Shown piece after piece: positions 53,105 to 63,207 of a DNA stretch of 64,000 nucleotides; position 1 is the first letter of the stretch, and each line of letters starts with the position of its first letter. Position numbers and translations under genes: made by a program. The notes under the pieces were generated by a model that did no database searches, had not been told where the DNA came from, and was given only the letters and a program-made list of their open reading frames with translations. Where the stretch lies: positions 10,440,047-10,504,046 of the forward strand of contig CM026570.1 of assembly GCA_015143295.1 (NCBI GenBank), in the 5' to 3' direction. The stretch comes from Tetracentron sinense (taxonomy: Eukaryota > Streptophyta > Magnoliopsida > Trochodendrales > Trochodendraceae).

Positions 53105-55572
53105 TCAGACGAGCTCAAGGTCAGCCTCTGTTGCCGTTGTAGCAGGGGCAGGAGTAGAGGCTTTAGCGATAGGGGCTTCCACCGGAGTAACTTCATCGGC
53201 AGCAGGAGGAAGCTCTGGAGCAGCAGGCTCGGAGTATGGCTCGGCAGGGAGGGGTGCAGGACCTTCAAGAAAGTGAGGCAGCTCGACGCCTTGCACTTCG
53301 GGCTCGTTGTCGAGCTCGATCAGTTCTTTGCTCTGAAGCTCGGAGAACGCGGTGGCGTCCTCTTCATTGTCTTCCTTCAGGCGGCCTTGCTGGCGAAGCG
53401 AGTCGAGAACCTCTTTCTCGGTCTCAGCACGATCTTCATCCAAGAGCGTGTCCAGCTGAGACTGGTAATACTGCTGCAGTCTCAGGGTCACGGACCTCTC
53501 GGTGTCCTCTTTGGATTTCTTGGCCTCCTCGAGCTCCTCTGCCAGTGCTACCTTGGCTGCCTCGGTCTCCTCCAGCTGTCTGCCCAAGACTTGGGAGACA
53601 TGCTCCAGCTCGCTGATGCGTACAACAGCGTTCTCCACCTCCTGCTTGGCCTTCTTTTCGGCCTCCTTTGCTGATCGTGCCTCGGCCTCAGCCTTCTCCC
53701 GTACCTTGGTGGCAGTGTTTAGCCTTACCTCAGCACGAACAGTATCAGCCTTGGATTGAGACAGATCAAAGTCTGCCTTGAGTCTCTCTTCAGCGAGAGT
53801 CTGCTCCAAAGTCTCCGTCCTATCCTTCCAGTAATTGATCCCATCTCGCAGCTGGGTGTACTTATTCTGGTTGCGATCGCAGAGCTCTTGCACGAGCGTA
53901 TTCATCTGCAAGGAAGTGTCTGGACGTTAGCACAACGAGAAGTAATATCTCCAACAGTTGAGGAAGAAGACGAGAGAGGGAGAAGCTTACTGTCGCCACC
54001 GATTGGCAGGCGGCGTAGGACAACTCGGACAAGTGAAGTTGGCCGACTTCGGCGATGTCCTGGGGCAACCTCATCGCGTAAGTTATAGCTCGGGCGGCCG
54101 TCTCCGAGCTCTTCACCGATTCGTTCACGGTCGGTATCCCAAACCGAGAGAAGTCGGGAGACCAGCGCTGAACGAAGGCCGGCAGCATACTGGCCGGGAG
54201 ACTCGTTGTGCCGGCTTCCGTTGCGGCCAAGGCAACCACAGCGGAGCTTGTGCTGGCGAGGGCAGTGGCAGCCTGAGAAAGGCCAGGCTCCGAGCTGACC
54301 TCGGGCACTGCCGTTGTCACCGCTGCTCTTGGGCTTGTTGGAGGAGCGGCAGAAGTGGAAGGGGGAGCAGCAATGGCTGCAATCTCTCTCTCCAGGCGTT
54401 TGTCCGCCTTGGCCTTCTTTCTGGCCTCATACTCGGCCTGGGTGGGCATCTTTCTCTTCGGGTCAGCAGTCGCTGTACCCTTGGAAGAATGGCTCCTCTT
54501 CTTCGTTGGCGGTGGTGGCAGTGGTGGCGGCTGAACCGTAGGACGAGCGGACCTCGGCTTCCTGCTCAGCGGGGGTGGATTTGTGTCAGTCATATCTTCT
54601 TCTTCTTCTTCTTCTTCAGCTAGATGAAGGGCTGGTGAAGGTGAGGAAGTGGAGGCGCCTTGTTGCTGTTGCTGTTGTTGGGTAGTTGCTGGAGTGCTGG
54701 CCGAAACCCGCGTGTCGGGGTTGAGTGGTTTCCACCTGATGTATTCCCCACCTCGAGCACGGCGAATACCGGTAAGAAGTTCTTCTTCTTCTAGGGCCAA
54801 CTTCTTGTACGGGAACTTCTTCGGGTCAACTGCACACAGGAAAGCAAACGAGTACAACGAGAGTTAGTAAGGCGAGAGCATACAACGCACAACGAGATTG
54901 GGGTCAGGACAATGGTGCACATCGGACAACGGGTGACTAAAGTGGTATACCTGCTTCCACTCGGAAGACGTTGGGGACCAGGGAACTCTCTGCCTTCCAG
55001 CCACCAGAGACGACGAATGGAGTGGCTTTCCATTTTCTTTCTCTATCGAGAATGCCCGAGACGAGCTCTGGATAGTGGGGTTTCTTGTTCCACGAATAGT
55101 AGGAGTACAAACCATCGTCATTGTTTCGACATCTGACGGCATGGCAGAAGTGGAATAGGTGCCTAGCCTCTATTGGGTAGCCGTCCTTGATGAATTTGAT
55201 CATCATGGACATGTACTTGTGGAAGCTCGGGTGCATCTGCCCCGGAGCAAGTTGCAGGGTGGACAGGACCTCATCCAAGACGGGATGAAGAGGGAAGCGA
55301 ATGCCAGCCTCAAGCTGGGAGAGATAGACAACGGTACAGGCAGATCGCCTATCAATGATAACATCATCTCGCTTGAAGTGGAGATTGACGTTGGAAGGGA
55401 AGTCGAAACGTTCTCTGTAACGGTTCAGATGTACCAACTGATGTTGGCGCAGAGCTGAGGATTTTTCAATGTAGGCACCATGAGGTGCACTACCTGTGCA
55501 ACTGGCCTCATCATCGGAAGGGCCTCTAACTTCCTCTAACCTAGCGGGTTCTACGGGAACGATGGCGGCCAT
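53105..55572 (-). CDS. Antisense gene of the Tat element: putative gypsy-type transposon protein, 753 aa, open
   Basis: Three exons on the minus strand: 54951-55572, 53991-54829 and 53105-53905. Introns of 121 and 85 bp have GT donors (CAG|GTATAC, ACA|GTAAGC) and TGCAG acceptors, and phases agree (1, then 0), giving 753 codons with no stop. The N-terminal domain (VYLSQLEAGIRFPLHPVLDE, RHLFHFCHAVR, RKWKATPFVVSGGW) matches the 'putative gypsy type transposon' family, Pfam PF04195. Then come a proline- and serine-rich linker with poly-Gln/poly-Glu (SASTPATTQQQQQQQ), a basic KKRSH patch, a helical segment (RLPQDIAEVGQLHLSEL), a long coiled coil (about 490-670) and a P/A-rich tail. Function unknown; possibly a nuclear accessory or regulatory protein. 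Antisense extra ORFs are known in Tat elements. Confidence 0.85.
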
Positions 55573-55829
55573 GGTGATTGGAAGAAACAGCGAAGAAGGG
55601 CAAAAACAGTAAACAGAGTAGACAGAGCAGAATCACTCTGAGAACCAGAGAAGAGGGAAATGGAGAAACAGTAAAGAAATAATAAGAGATAGGGGTGAAG
55701 GGCGTACCGAACCAAAGAACTCAGAGATATTGTTGAAGAGCTTGAGGAAGATGAACTTTCAGATGAGAAGAGAATTCGGCAGAGTAACAGTGCTTGATGA
55801 AACAGGGTGAAAGAGAAGGAGGATTCGGT

Positions 55830-55843
55830 GGGATTTTATAAGC
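55830..55843 (-). promoter_or_regulatory. Candidate TATA box of the antisense gene
   Basis: On the minus strand GCTTATAAAATCCC lies about 260 bp upstream of the ATG at 55572. The intervening leader is A/G-rich with no upstream ATG of note. This implies a promoter separate from the LTR. Confidence 0.6.
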
Positions 55844-56177
55844 ATCTCCGATTTGTGAAAGTACGCCACTGCCCTTCATCTAAGCCGTACACCTGTGTCA
55901 GCGGAAATGAAAGTAGTGGCAAGACCGTCTTTTCACCAAATAGAGTAACCGTCAGGGTCATTAAAACGTTTGAAATTCAAATCGACGATGATGACAGCCT
56001 GTCCGCATTAAAGAGACGTGACGGTTCGCACGCGTAACCAGCTGACGTGAACGGTCGACCTTCCCAGCAAGCGTTTAAAGCACGCAACGTTTCGTCTTCC
56101 GGAGCAGTGCCAGGTATGATCTTTTTGTCCGTTTATGACGCTTCGAACTACGTTCCAAGCATCATAAAGGGGCAAAT

Positions 56178-57074
56178 TGTAACGGATAAAATTCGTAAAA
56201 CCAACTCAGCGTTGAGGGACGAGCTCGTTTTTGTCGTTTTGTTCACGAAAGTGACACGTGACACAAGTTGGGGTCACGAGCTTAAAATATCGGGGTCACA
56301 CGTTGTCCGATGCACAACGATCCCGTTGTGCGCATTACGACGTCTTTGTTCACTTGCCGAACAACGTTTCCGTTGTGACTTTGACGACGTGCTCGTTGTC
56401 TAAAGCACAACGTGAACATTGTGCTCTTGACAACGTCGTTGTCGTTGCGCGAACAACGAGACCGTTGTCTCACCGACAACGAGGTCGTGCTGTGTTTTGA
56501 GGCATCTACGCCGTAACCGAGCTTGGGTCAACAACGAGACCGACTCGTAGGAGGAAGTGATCAGGAGGCGATCCATAATTCCGACAAGTGTGCCGAACTC
56601 GCCGTTTTGTGCCGAAAGCACTGTCCTGGCATTTAATGCTGATCACTTCTGCGTACCGTCCGATCCCGTCCGATTGGACTTATAGGAGGCTCTCACGTGT
56701 AATGCAACCGACGGCAGATATATCTCAGATATTTGGCAATGAGTGCTAAGACACGTGGTATGGACACCTATGGCCATCCATGGTCATCGATGGCCATACC
56801 AACCTTGCCCTATATAAACCCCGTGATTTTTAGTGCACAGGACACTGAATGATTAACCCAGATCCGAGAATACGTGTTCAGTGCTCCTAGTGCCTTGAGT
56901 ATTTTTCAGTGTTTGTTCTTGTGCTTACTGTTCACCATCTTCTACCCCTACTGACTTTACCATCGGAGTACAGGTCAGGGTGCCACACCCTCCGCTCCAA
57001 CCTTCTACCAGTAAACCAGAACGTGGAAGTAGCTGCTGCTGACGCGTGTCTGTCCGGTAATTTTTCCACACACA
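56178..57074 (+). repeat. 3' LTR of the gypsy element
   Basis: Preceded by the purine-rich tract AAAGGGGCAAAT. Same length as the 5' LTR. Differences include TCCCTTGCAG vs TCACTTGCCG and a TAGTC/TGATC double change. Confidence 0.95.
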
Positions 57075-57079
57075 ACAAC

Positions 57080-57221
57080 CACTGTTCGGATAACAGTAAC
57101 TTGTCATGTAAATTGTTGCACGGGTATCAGGATACCAATTGTTGTCATAGAGCTCAACTATTGACATTGCAACAGAAGATTGATGTAGATTAGTGTCTTA
57201 ATAGGCATTGTTGAAACAATT
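57080..57221. other. Short intergenic segment, no feature
   Basis: Original sequence to the right of the gypsy insertion. No open frame of note. Confidence 0.3.
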
Positions 57222-58180
57222 GTGGCATTACATGGCAGAGTGGTCAGGACGTGCACAAATTTGATATGGGTCATCGAACCTTTGGACGACAAGGGGGAGA
57301 TTGTTGGTATCATTGATGATAAGCTGAGGAGTTATACGAGAAGAAAAGTTATTGCCATCATGCTTGGGACCACGACTACCACTATTAGGATGATTGTATT
57401 TTTTGAGTTCGAGGGCAGGGATCATCGGAAGGGAGGAGACATGCGACCCACAGTGAATGCTGTCTGATATGTAGCATCTACTTTAGGGGGATGAAATTGT
57501 CTCAAGGAAATTGGTTCAGCTCTATTAGCAAAGGTTGTGAGAAAAGCCTCATATTCAGTCCAACGCCGCCAAGGGCATGGAGAACTAAATCTTGAACATC
57601 CGCAACTCAGATTTGATGGGGTGAAGATATTCAAAGATTTTGGGCATAATTTCTTGATCATCCGCAATTGGAGGCGCAGTTGCATGACTTGCGCTTGGGA
57701 TTGTTGAGCAAAAGTGGAAGCTTGGGCATTCCAAATTAACACGGGAGACCAACTATGTGAACAAGCACGCCATTGGTTAAGGCGAGAAGGCTGTAACATA
57801 TTTTTCCATATGTCGCGATTTTTGAAAGTAGGGGTCTTTTGATTTGTCATCAGCCAAGGGAGGGGGTAGGATAATAAATCCGTCAATATACCCCATGGTC
57901 CATTCTAATTTGATGGAAACAAAGTTGTTAAAGTTTGAAATTTTAAGGGGAATGGTAGAGGAGGAAGAAGAGGAAGAGGAAGATGCCATTCGTTTCAAAG
58001 TTGAAGCTGTGTGCTATGTTGGCTCTGATACCATATTATGATAATTGCCCTTAGATATTAGGCATATATTGATGATGACATATATAGATTACAACTCAAT
58101 TCTTTGGGTTATGTACACCTCCATACAACATATTATAGATAAGATATGAGCAACAATTCGGGACATTTAAATGAAAGAAT
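57222..58180 (-). pseudogene. Copia gag relic with primer site and partial 5' LTR
   Basis: Minus strand. LTR remnant from about 58180 down to 58034, primer site TGGTATCAGAGCC at 58021-58033, then MASSSSSSSSSTIPLKIS and NNFVSIKLEW, a frameshift, RLNQWRACSHSWSPVLIWNA, QSQAQVMQLRLQLRMIKK and FLTTFANRAEPISLRQFH, all features of UBN2-type copia gag. Multiple frameshifts. Nothing of pol is left, and the relic stops near 57222. Confidence 0.8.
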
Positions 58181-58320
58181 TTCATCAAAAAATGAGATGT
58201 TACATATACTGTTGACAGAGGTACAACTGTTGCTTTCCTTTCAGATTTCCCTTCAATATGATACTTCCCCTTTCTCCAGACAATCTATTCTCCATTTACT
58301 TTGTGGTACTCTATTTGGAT
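58181..58320 (-). pseudogene. Displaced 3' end of the gene D block
   Basis: CAATCTATTCTCCATTTACTTTGT...CTATTTGGAT aligns with the sequence around the stop codon and 3' flank of genes A and B (TTCTCCATTTATTCTGTC, CCATTTGGATTGAAT). It is separated from the rest of gene D by the TRIM insertion at 58321-59879. Confidence 0.75.
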
Positions 58321-58969
58321 TAAAAACTGATTTATTGATTATTCTTGGATGATTTACATTGATCCTAAATAGGGTTAATATAAATTTAACAAGATAGACT
58401 TTTATGGAAAGGAAATCAACCTAATCTAATCATACCTAATCAAATATATTCTATCCTTGATTGATGTCAATCTAATATTGTGATGAGATACACTTAAATG
58501 ATTTAGTGTATCTCATTCACTTTATTACAATGCCCTTACTATATTCTCTAAGATTCCCTCTCAAGCTCATATGGATTGAAAATCTTCATGGGTTTGCTGC
58601 AATTTGAGTACTCCCTTTGTACATGAAGAACTAAATTACTTAACTATGCTTGGTAGTCACCACCAGTCTGTGAAGTTTATCTCTGTTGCATCCCGCTCAT
58701 ATTTATGAGTCTGTCAGAGCCGGTAGCCCACTAGATCAAGTTGTCATGATCATCTTCCCAAAGCACTTAAAGAATAATTTACAATGTGAAGAAAAAATCT
58801 CATTAGAGAGGTCTTCAATTAATAAAAGGAGACACTTATTACGGCTCATCCCATAATAGGTATATTAAAGATCACGTTGATTTTCATGCTTTGCATTGTG
58901 ATGAGGATGCTCGAGTGACATTGAATGCTTTGGTGATCTCTGAAAGAGAGCTGAAAATATAATAGCAAG

Positions 58970-59290
58970 GTAAGTAGATCCCCCACAGTTGGTACGGCTA
59001 GTGCTAACATTACTTTCGTGCCTCTCCACACCCTTGTAAATTTGTCCCGACAAATGACTTGCAAAGCTGTCCTGACAAATGATGATGTAGAAGACATGTT
59101 GCATCTGTGCAAGATAAATGACTGCCTACATCAAGAAACAATTGATGTAATGAACAATGTTAGGTGGAACATATTTGCAGAAGGGCCATTATTGCAGCAG
59201 ATTTTAGCCAAAAGAGATGCTATGCTGTTTGCAGCAATAATAATTTTTTTAAAAAAAGTATTTCACGCCTTATGCAACGAGAATAGGTAA
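58970..59290 (+). pseudogene. Captured gene-like fragment inside the TRIM composite, unknown family
   Basis: Open + frame ITFVPLHTLVNLSRQMTCKA, DDVEDMLHLCKINDCLHQET, NNVRWNIFAEGPLLQQILAK. It has protein-like composition, unlike the surrounding non-coding TRIM sequence, and ends at TAG near 59288. I do not recognise the family. It may be a transduced host exon or chance. Confidence 0.25.
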
Positions 59291-59389
59291 AAAAAAAAAC
59301 AGCCGAATAGGCGGCGGAGTGCCGCCCACCGGAAAAAAAGACCGGAAGAAAAATTCAAAACAAGGTCCGAACGACCCGCTCTGATACCA

Positions 59390-59501
59390 TGTGAAAGCGT
59401 CTAACTCAAAACCAATTGGTAATGAGTGGAGAGACCTTACATGTATATAAGGTCACAACTATTTTTCTATTTAGTCGATGTGGGATTGGTTCTCTTAAAC
59501 A
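59390..59501 (-). repeat. TRIM-B LTR (112 bp) nested in the composite element
   Basis: On the minus strand TGTTTAAGAGAACCAATCCC ... GACGCTTTCACA, with TG...CA ends. Flanked by a purine tract (59502-59510) upstream and by a Met-tRNA primer site (59375-59389) downstream, so this one LTR functions as both a 3' and a 5' LTR, as in tandem TRIM arrays. Confidence 0.7.
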
Positions 59502-59900
59502 CCCCCTCACGTAACAGTCCTAATTCTTAGGTATGTCATGTGCACCTCTTTATGGGTCATCAATCATCCAGCCTTTATGTCTGGATCTGTCATCGTGAGT
59601 GTGTCCATAAATTGGCCGTTGGGCCTTTTGGGCACTGATACCATATAGAAAAACTGATTTATTGATTATTCTTGGATGATTTACATTGATCCTAAATAGG
59701 GTTTATATAGATTTAACAAGATAGACTTTTATGGAAAAGAAATCAACCTATCTAATCATACCTAATCAAATATATTCTACCATTGATTGATGTCAATCTA
59801 ATATTGTGATGAGATACACTTAAATGATTTAGTGTATCTCATTCACTTTATTACAATGCCCTTACTATATTCTCTAATAGAAAATATGAGAGCTTTTCCT

Positions 59901-61613
59901 TTATGCCCACCCCAGGGCCCTCTTTGATACTGGATCTTCGATCAAAAGATATTTCATGGGCTTCACGTAGACGCCGATGGCATCCATGAATTGGCCAGCC
60001 CGTCCATGGAATCCCACAATCACTCCGCCTTTCATCGCTAAGGAGAAAGGCGTGCCAACTTCCAAACCAAATGGTCCAAACTCCCTCTTATTTGTAATTA
60101 AACGGAGAGATGTTACTACGATCGGTCCCTTTCCGCTGATGTAGACCGTGCCATATGATCCACTTATAGACGTCAGATACTCGTGAGGCCAATCAAAATC
60201 AATCCTACTAGTGTTGGGGGCCCCATCACCTCCAAATTTCATATCACCCTTATCGTGGGTTTTGAAGCTAATGGAATCAATCCCAGCTCCGTGAGTGATT
60301 GTAATATGTGTTATACCACCTTTGGCATTGTGACTCCAGTAAGTGCCACCCCCTCCTCCCCATGGCCCCACCGAGATTGCTTCCTCCTCTTCCTGCAACA
60401 TAACAACAAACATGAAATAAAAAATACGCAAGGATTGTTAGTAAAACGCAACCCTTCTCTTTACATATAAGATCCTTACCGATGCGGATTTTCTCAATAG
60501 TTTTATTGCATCGTTCCACTCATGGGGAGCCTTCTTACTAGCCATGGTCTCACCAATAGTGACGAGTGCAAGTGGTAAACCCTCGCATTCTAAGGCAACT
60601 CTAGCAGCTAGCTCGGGTATTTGATGGTGAGAATTGAGAGCCTCTTTTCCAACTGTTTTTTTAAATAGATCCCATGCTTCATTCCAACCCAAGCATTCTA
60701 CTTTAAAATTCTTTTGAGGTAGCATGCGTAGACTCACGGCTTCGGACTCGGTAGTGAATACTACCTTGGACTTATTTTGACCATCGGGACGAGGAATACC
60801 AACATCATCAAAATCTACTCGAGTCCATATGTCATCCAACAACACTACAAATCTTTTCTTGCTCAAGACATTAAAGATGACTCTGGCACGCGCTGCTTCC
60901 TGGCACTCATCTTCTGACAATTTCAACCCCAATCTATCCCCAATGTCCTTCTGAACCTTCTTCACATATGATTCTTTGGACACGTCGACCCAAATCACTA
61001 CATCAAAATCGTGGGTTCTTCGGTGGAGAAACTCATTATTGATTTTCTTTAAGAGTGTCGTCTTTCCAACACCTCGCATGCCGTATATTCCAATAATTCC
61101 TACCTCATCTTCTTCTGTGAGGCATTTCCAAACATTCTCAAGCATCGAATCCATACCTACCATGGGTCTGCTGGGCATTTCTTCCACCTTAGTCAGAGTC
61201 AATGGATCAGCCACTTCAACGAAATTCCCTTCGTTGATTAATTTTTTCACAGCTGTTAGCTTTTCCACTACTGTCTTTCCAATCTTGTAGCTTGAACAAC
61301 AGTTCTTTGGACAGCAACCTCCGAGACACATCTTTGAAATCTGTTGAGAACCTTCTTTTATAACTACTTCTACTTCAACTTCCATTTCTTCCACCATTTG
61401 GAGCCAGGTTTCCACTGGTTCTCTGCGCTTCATTTGTTTCTCCTCAGCTTCTACCACTTTTCTCTTCACCTCATCCCTTTCACTCCTTAATTTCCGCATT
61501 TCAGACCTTAGAGAGTTGAGATTTTCTTCGAGTTCACAAATGTAAAATGTACGTCGTGCACCGCAATCCCATACCTTAGAGATGATGTCAATGATTGGGC
61601 TCACCAAATCCAT
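59901..61613 (-). CDS. NLR-jacalin gene D: CC-NB-ARC(partial)-jacalin lectin fusion, 541 aa
   Basis: Exons 60480-61613 (378 codons) and 59901-60392 (163 codons plus stop). The 87-bp intron has GTAAGG donor and GCAG acceptor, phase 0 as in A and B. Start at MDLVSPIIDIIS. P-loop GMRGVGKTT (arginine instead of glycine or glutamate at position 3), kinase-2 VVLLDDIWT, RNBS-B SKVVFTT, GLPL; exon 1 ends LLRKSAS. Jacalin exon: AISVGPWGGGGGTYWS, MKFGGDGAPNTSR, EYLTSISGSYG, GVIVGFHGRAGQFMDAIGVY. The C-terminus is frameshifted: the frame ends KRALGWA, while another frame still spells EGPGVGIKEK, the ending of A and B. A TRIM composite lies 22 bp beyond the stop. The lectin fold is probably complete, since the lost residues are a C-terminal tail. 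Confidence 0.8.
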
Positions 61614-63029
61614 GAATTTCAAGAGTTTCTAATCTTACTTGATGTGGGATATAAAATTCAAATAAAAGCAGTTCGAACAAATGCCGGGATTATACTCTTG
61701 GATTATATGAAGGGATTTTCGTGTTGGATTCTGACTTTTACAACTCCCCCTGCTTCCAACACAGCACAGATAAAAAGCTAGCACCTATCCCATAATTTCC
61801 TGTAAAAGCAAGTAAAAAATATTAATTTGTAAAATGACCAAACTAACTCAATAATATTTTAAAGAGAGAAAATAATCAAAGCATGAGTGATAGTTCTATC
61901 ATTTTACCAGAATTTTTGGTTTAAATATTAACCAAAGTATTTTGTGAGGGTATATGCGAAATTTTGTACACCATTTAAGGAGTTTTTTTTTTCATAGTAA
62001 AGTCTAGTGTCTTTGTATCCTTGTAGGGGTAAGATTTTATATCTCCCCATTGATTTTCCTTATTAATAAACTGGTAAGGGTATACCAAATCCCCCACTCC
62101 TTCTGAGTGGTAGAAAAAAATGTATAGAAACTCATAACAACTAATATGTAAAGTGGGTCAGAGCTGCTTATGCAAAAACCCTTTTTTTTTTTTTCCTTGA
62201 GATCATTTATTCCTAATTGTCTATATTTTTCTACAGAATATGATTTAGGTTATAAGAAAACAGATAGAAGGGTTCCTCCAAACACCTATAAGAAAAATTA
62301 TCCCTGCAAAATATGTAAATCCATAAATTAGCACATGATTGACTACAATAATATTTATATATAAATATGCATAAATCACCCAGCTAAGAAACGCTTAATC
62401 AAAAGTCTTTCTTAAAGATTATCGAAGCCTCCCATTGTGTGAGGTATATGGGAGCTCTATATCCGGCATTCAACTTAGCTCAAATTCACTCTGATCTATC
62501 CCTACAAGCTTGCACTCCCTACAAGCTTGCACTGCTTGACGGAAGAGAATAGTATCCAACTTCCTTCAAAATGATCATTTATTGATTGTTAAAATAAAAT
62601 ATTTAAATTATCCCATCCCATATAATCTAAAAATTTCAGTTTCATAAGGTTAAGTAACACATCACCAAATCAGAATTTAATATGATAAAATTTGTCACAA
62701 AATTGATAGTCTCCCTATTATAGTGATGGTATCCAAGTTGTTGGATTGATCCAAAATGACTGCCCAGTCAGAACCTCCTAAAACTAAGTTAAGTTAGACG
62801 GATCCAAAGACATATCTCTATAGGACTGTCAAGTAGAATAACCCTGTAGCTTTGTCCAAGACAGTCCAGTTGGAAAATTCTACAAAAGCTGGGATGGTTT
62901 GTCCTAGCCAAACAACATCAAAAACCCCCAGAATCACAATCTCTTCTATACAGGGACTGAGAGTTGCTCTCAGTTTCAAATCCAAAAAGCTTTCAGCTTG
63001 TTTGATAAGCCCCAAAGTGTGTTTTACGA
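61614..63029. other. 5' flank of gene D, then no gene
   Basis: 61640-61870 matches the flanks of A and B (CCCATAATTTCCTG, AAATGACCAAACTAACT). 62180-63029 has no recognised gene. A minus-strand frame (62818-63015) with MGLIKQAESFLDLKLRATL is the only protein-like stretch; family unknown, low weight. Confidence 0.45.
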
Positions 63030-63036
63030 TCTTCTC

Positions 63037-63207
63037 TAAAGCGTAGTGTCAACTAGTATAGTTGGTAAAGTCTCTTAGTGTCGTAGTAGAGACAGGGATC
63101 GAGTCCCACCTACATCAGGGTTGAGGGGGGAGGGAGGGTTACCCCTTATTGTGTAGCCCATAGTTCCATGTGGCCTCCCCCAAAAAAAAAAGAAAAAAAA
63201 GAAAAGG
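63037..63207 (+). repeat. tRNA-derived SINE
   Basis: Head with box A-like TATAGTTGGTAAAGTC and box B GGGATCGAGTCCC, a G/T-rich body, and an A-rich tail at 63181-63207. Flanking repeats CTTCTCTAAA (about 63031) and CTTCTCTGAAA (about 63212) resemble a target duplication. Confidence 0.7.

Larger units (their letters stand above)
45284..57074 (+). mobile_element. Tat-lineage Ty3/gypsy retrotransposon, 11.8 kb, complete
   Basis: Two 897-bp LTRs (45284-46180 and 56178-57074) that differ at about 12 positions by eye (about 1.3%). Target duplication ACAAC at 45279-45283 and 57075-57079. Primer site TTGGCGCCGTCTGTGGG at 46184, as in Grande/RIRE2-like elements. Order gag-protease-RT-RNase H-second RNase H-integrase on +, then a spacer with a minisatellite, then a three-exon gene on -, then the 3' LTR. 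The extra RNase H domain and the antisense gene are hallmarks of the Tat lineage. Inserted about 480 bp downstream of gene C. Confidence 0.95.
58321..59879 (-). mobile_element. Composite TRIM-type retroelement inserted in the 3' end of gene D
   Basis: Outer LTRs: 59644-59879 (5', minus strand) and 58321-58553 (3'). They begin TATTAGAG (5') or TCTTAGAG (3') and end near CAGTTTTT(CTATA). Primer site TGGTATCAGTGCCC at 59630-59643. Between them lies a second, unrelated short LTR (59390-59501) with its own purine tract GTGAGGGGG on one side and primer site TGGTATCAGAGCGGG on the other. The internal region lacks gag-pol. No target duplication recognised. Confidence 0.75.

Noticed and set aside
53236-54623. 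Long + strand frames in 53.2-54.6 kb
   Set aside because: They are shadows of the antisense gene, which has recognisable domains and consistent introns.
63045-63120. tRNA-like sequence with box A and box B
   Set aside because: No convincing cloverleaf; followed by a body and A-rich tail with flanking repeats, so better called a SINE head.
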